Origin: Microvirga makkahensis
Lineage (GTDB): Bacteria; Pseudomonadota; Alphaproteobacteria; Rhizobiales; Beijerinckiaceae
Assembly (NCBI RefSeq): GCF_009830105.1
Contig: NZ_WURB01000010.1
Location: forward strand, 1 to 64,000
DNA length: 64,000 bases
Reading direction: 5' to 3'
Shown: positions 60,821-64,000 of the stretch, in pieces
Layout: each line of letters begins with the position of its first letter
How positions within the stretch are numbered: position 1 is the first letter of the stretch
Notes under the pieces: generated by a model
Told to the model about the DNA's origin: nothing
Databases searched by the model: none
What the model saw: the letters and a program-made list of their open reading frames with translations, nothing else
Made by a program: the position numbers and the translations under genes

Positions 60821-63670
60821 TCAGGATTCGGAGGCTTCCGACGTGACCCTGACCGGCCACGCGGCAAGCAGCTCAGTCATTTGCGCCGCAGGCATAGGCC
60901 TTGCATAGAAATAGCCCTGAGCGCTGTGACAGCCCATCGTGCGCAGCCGCAGCGCCTGCCCTTCCGTTTCCACACCCTCCGCGGTGACGTGAAGGCCGAG
61001 ACTGTGGCCGAGGCCGATGACGGCCGCTACGATGGCGGCGTTATCATCGTCATGCTCCAAATCGGCGACGAAGCTGCGATCGATCTTGATGTGGTCGACG
61101 GGAAACCTCTTGAGATGGATCAACGACGCGTAGCCCGTTCCGAAATCGTCAAGCGCGATCCGGACATCGTGCTCATGAAAACGCTCCAGAATATGGGATA
61201 CCAAGCCGAATTGTCCGTCGAGCAAAACCTTTTCGGTCACCTCAACCTCGAAACGGTCCGTGGGCACCTTCACCAGATTGAAAACGCGAATGACATCGTC
61301 GGCCAAATTCGGCTGGTTGAACTCCACGGAAGAAAGGTTGAAAGCCACGCGGCCGAATTCGCATCCTCCATCCAGCCATCGGCGCATATCGGATGCGATC
61401 TTTCCGATCAGCCTCTTGCCGATCGCGGGCGCCAACTCAGGATCGTCGAAGACCGCCTCGAAGACGCTGGGCGTGAGAATGCCTTTGTCCTTGTGCTGCC
61501 AACGGGCAAGTGCCTCGAGACCGACGATTCTCCCGCTCGAAAGGCAGATCTTGGGCTGATAGAAGGGGACGAATTGGTCGTGGGAGATCGCCTCCCGCAT
61601 GTCTCGTCCCAGCGCCAGGCGATGCTCCGTGAGCAGCCGCATCCCGGGATCGTAGGTCACGACGCGGCCTCTCCCCTCCGCCTTGGCGCGGTACAGCGCG
61701 ATGTCGGCATCCTTCATGAGCTCCACCGGCTCGGAATCATGATCCGGATAGGCGGCAACGCCGATGCTGGCTCGGTTTATCAGGGTTCGCCCTGCATACG
61801 TGAACGGCTTGCGCAGCCTCCTGAGGATGATTTCCCCCAGATTGGCGGCATGGCTCAACCGCAAGGGCTCCACCACCAGCACGGCGAATTCGTCTCCGCC
61901 GAGCCGGGCAACCGTGTCCTGCTCGCGCATCATCACCGACAGGCGGTCCGCCGTTTGCTTCAAGAGCATGTCGCCGGCATCGTGGCCGAGCGTGTCGTTG
62001 ACATCCTTGAAATCGTCGAGGTCGATCATCAACAGGCTGACGCTGGTGCCGTTCTCCTTGGCTTCCCCGAGGGCCTGTTCAAGGTAGCGCTGAAAGAGGA
62101 CGCGGTTCGGCAGCCCTGTGAGTCCGTCGTGATTGGCGGACCGCCACACCTTCTCCTCCGCCGCCTTGCGGTCGGTGATGTCGAACGTGACGCCGACCAC
62201 ACGATTGGGACCGGCCCTCTCTCCACGGGAGGCCAGCCACAGCGTCTTTCCGCTCGGAAGGGTGTACCGGAACTCCATGGTGTCGCTGCCGGTGGCGCTG
62301 ATCTTCTCGATGAACTGATCCCGCGCGAGCCGGTCCTCGGGCGGAACCCTCTCGAGAAATTCCGACAAAGGGCCGGAGTCGATTCCAAGCAATTCGATGG
62401 AATTGACTGAACGCGTGACATAGCCCGTATCGAGATCGTGCTCCCAGGCGATCATGCGCCCTGCCTGCATTGCCAGCCTCAGGCGTTCTTCCGTCGCGAG
62501 AAGCATGTCTTCGGACAGCTTGCGCTGTGTCACGTCCTGAATCATTCCGACCTTGCGGATCGGCTGCCCGTTGTCACCGAGCACCATTCTGACGCTGGAT
62601 TCGATCCATCGCACCTGTCCGCTGTCCGCGCGGACGATCCGGAACATGCTGTTGTACTGCGGGCCCTTTCCGGGCACATCGGCGAAGGCCTTGCCCCTGA
62701 CATCGGCAAGATCGTCGGGATGAACGCGCGCGAAGAAGTGCTCGATGGCAGCGGGAACGTCCGGCGTGAGGCCCAGGATGTCCCATATCTCGGCAGTCCA
62801 CTCCACTGAACCGGTGACGAGGTCCAGATCCCAGATACCCGCGGAGGTGGTCTCGGCGGCAAGACGCAGCCGCTCCTCGCTGGTCCTCAACGTGTTCTGA
62901 GCCCGCCTTTGATCATGGATATCCGTGATCGTCCCGACCCACTCCCGCACCGCACCGTCGGCGTTCTTCAACGGGATGGCTCGCGACAGGACCCACCGAT
63001 AGTCACCGCTTCTGTGCCGGACCCGAAATTCCTTCTCCGCCACCTGGCTCGAGGACAGGGCCCCGCACCAGACCGACGTGACGGCCTCGTAATCTTCGGG
63101 ATGGACCACATTCAGCCAGCCATGGCCCTCGTATTCTTCAGGCTCCTGTCCGCAGAATTCCTTCCAGCCCCAGCCTCGCAGGATCCGTCCGTCCGGAGAG
63201 GCACGCCAGACCATGGAAGCGGTGGCCTCGACGAGCGCACGATACCGCTCCTCGCTCTCGGCGAAAGTCTGCTCGGCCTCTTTCCAGGCATGAATGTCGG
63301 TATAGGTGCCGACCCAATGCTCGATTCTGCCCTGTGCGCCGCGAATGGGGCTGGCATGGCACAAGACCCATCGATGCGCGCCGGAGCGATGGAGGAGCCG
63401 GTGCTCGAATTCGCAGGCCGCCCCTGTCTCGAGAGCGTTCTTCCAGGCTGCGAGAGCGCCCTCCCGATCGTCCGGATGAACAAGGTCAAGCCATGCTTCT
63501 CCAGGGGCCGATCGGGATAGACCGGTGAATTCATGCCACCGCCTGTTATGATGAACGCTGTGATCGTCAACACAGAACAGCCGGACCATGTGAGGCATCG
63601 CGTCAATGGCGATCTGAGGCGCCGCTCCGCTCAGCTGGGCGCGCGCCTCGGCAATTTGACCCTGCTCCAT
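60821..63670 (-). CDS. PAS-GGDEF-EAL cyclic-di-GMP enzyme
   Basis: A 949-aa cytosolic protein. It has four or five PAS domains (first about residues 15-130, last ending near 520), joined by PAC motifs such as GTYTDIHAWKEAE, GTITDIHDQRRAQ and IQDVTQRKLSED. A diguanylate cyclase domain follows with an intact GGDEF (LGGDEFAVLV, about residue 590). The EAL phosphodiesterase domain has the catalytic Glu in GLEALARWQH (about 716) and ALDDFGTGYASL. Both domains look intact, so it could make and break c-di-GMP. No membrane segment. It converges on the HWE kinase. ATG at 63670; a GTG at 63673 is next to it. Confidence 0.92.
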   Translation of the reverse strand: MEQGQIAEARAQLSGAAPQIAIDAMPHMVRLFCVDDHSVHHNRRWHEFTGLSRSAPGEAWLDLVHPDDREGALAAWKNALETGAACEFEHRLLHRSGAHRWVLCHASPIRGAQGRIEHWVGTYTDIHAWKEAEQTFAESEERYRALVEATASMVWRASPDGRILRGWGWKEFCGQEPEEYEGHGWLNVVHPEDYEAVTSVWCGALSSSQVAEKEFRVRHRSGDYRWVLSRAIPLKNADGAVREWVGTITDIHDQRRAQNTLRTSEERLRLAAETTSAGIWDLDLVTGSVEWTAEIWDILGLTPDVPAAIEHFFARVHPDDLADVRGKAFADVPGKGPQYNSMFRIVRADSGQVRWIESSVRMVLGDNGQPIRKVGMIQDVTQRKLSEDMLLATEERLRLAMQAGRMIAWEHDLDTGYVTRSVNSIELLGIDSGPLSEFLERVPPEDRLARDQFIEKISATGSDTMEFRYTLPSGKTLWLASRGERAGPNRVVGVTFDITDRKAAEEKVWRSANHDGLTGLPNRVLFQRYLEQALGEAKENGTSVSLLMIDLDDFKDVNDTLGHDAGDMLLKQTADRLSVMMREQDTVARLGGDEFAVLVVEPLRLSHAANLGEIILRRLRKPFTYAGRTLINRASIGVAAYPDHDSEPVELMKDADIALYRAKAEGRGRVVTYDPGMRLLTEHRLALGRDMREAISHDQFVPFYQPKICLSSGRIVGLEALARWQHKDKGILTPSVFEAVFDDPELAPAIGKRLIGKIASDMRRWLDGGCEFGRVAFNLSSVEFNQPNLADDVIRVFNLVKVPTDRFEVEVTEKVLLDGQFGLVSHILERFHEHDVRIALDDFGTGYASLIHLKRFPVDHIKIDRSFVADLEHDDDNAAIVAAVIGLGHSLGLHVTAEGVETEGQALRLRTMGCHSAQGYFYARPMPAAQMTELLAAWPVRVTSEASES

Positions 63671-63673
63671 CAC

Positions 63674-64000
63674 CGAAAAATCTTCAAAACTATGCTATAA
63701 CAGGCCACATATAGGGAAATATGGAATTTGTCACATACGACGATAGCATTCCCAAATGAAAGAAAGGCTAAAGACGTGACCGACGCCACGAGCCGATGGG
63801 ATTGCCGGCTCGAGCGCGGCACCGTGGTGAAGAAGGGGGACTTTATCACACGTCTCGCAGGCATGCCGCGCATTGCGTCTGGCGAAGCTCGTGGAAACAA
63901 CGCCGGTCCAGGATGGTTTTCTCGGAATATTGAGTGAGATCAAAACGGACGGCCGGCTTCTCGGGCGTGTTCATCAAATGCGCAGAGGATGGGGCGTTGG
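63674..64000. other. Terminal region with no supported gene
   Basis: Short ORFs on both strands (for example 63728-63937 plus, TTG start) have no recognisable product. This is the upstream region of the GGDEF-EAL gene and the window edge. Confidence 0.3.

Noticed and set aside
63728-63937. 69-codon plus-strand ORF before the window edge
   Set aside because: TTG start, no Shine-Dalgarno, no recognisable product, and overlapping ORFs on the other strand.
1-64000. Mobile elements, tRNA or rRNA genes
   Set aside because: I found no transposase or integrase motif and no tRNA/rRNA pattern by eye; a tRNAscan or Rfam search would be decisive.

Overview
This 64 kb window is chromosomal DNA from a high-GC alphaproteobacterium of the order Hyphomicrobiales (Rhizobiales). 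A Methylobacteriaceae/Microvirga-like host is my inference. The support is the gene set and order: the ruvCAB-ybgC-tolQRAB block, DUF4164 next to zapA and transketolase, a three-gene pntAA/pntAB/pntB transhydrogenase, an aa3-oxidase subunit IV-like protein, RcdA and TrcR cell-cycle regulators, and an HWE-family histidine kinase. I see no prophage, transposase, CRISPR array, tRNA or rRNA. The window is mostly housekeeping sequence.

Layout. 0-14 kb, mostly minus strand: the start of ftsH, tilS, cpoB and pal. A plus-strand pair (phospholipase D/cardiolipin synthase-like and HdeD-like) separates pal from tolB-tolA-tolR-tolQ. A probably frameshifted excalibur-domain gene, ybgC, ruvB, ruvA, ruvC and yebC follow. 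14-18 kb: an ExoD-like membrane protein, a YmdB-type phosphoesterase, 5-formyl-THF cyclo-ligase, a 6S-RNA-like element, a small plus-strand protein, zapA and a DUF4164 gene. 18-26.7 kb, plus strand: tkt, gap, pgk and fba (central carbon metabolism), then a divergent ThiE-like protein, a Sel1-repeat protein and an inositol-monophosphatase family enzyme. 26.8-29 kb: a non-flagellar MotA-like/MotB-like pair and a small DUF3606 protein.

29-34.4 kb: an ABC exporter, rpmE, rcdA, a DUF1192 protein, a quinone oxidoreductase and trcR, so two cell-cycle regulators lie close together. 34.4-43.7 kb: a sorbosone-dehydrogenase-like lipoprotein with a DUF2231 membrane partner, prpE, a TSUP permease, two small YdcH-like proteins, purE-purK, rpsU, a TPR lipoprotein and a GNAT acetyltransferase. 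44-52 kb, minus strand: the transhydrogenase operon, the oxidase subunit IV-like protein, a glycosyltransferase, an ABC1/UbiB-like kinase and an M3 oligoendopeptidase. 52-64 kb: a degenerate AAA+/Fis regulator, an L,D-transpeptidase, a DUF882 cell-wall peptidase, a DUF1989 protein, a thioesterase, a very small membrane protein, a three-PAS HWE kinase, and a convergent PAS-GGDEF-EAL protein.

The cell-envelope theme is strong (Tol-Pal, ZapA, L,D-transpeptidase, DUF882, ExoD, MotAB-like pair). Intergenic spaces hold at least two families of dispersed palindromic repeats, often beside stop codons. I did not find a convincing new multi-gene system. The best leads are the MotAB-like pair, the AAA+/Fis protein without a GAFTGA loop, the excalibur frameshift, the split tol-pal locus, the 6S-like RNA, and the ThiE-like protein that lacks typical active-site motifs.
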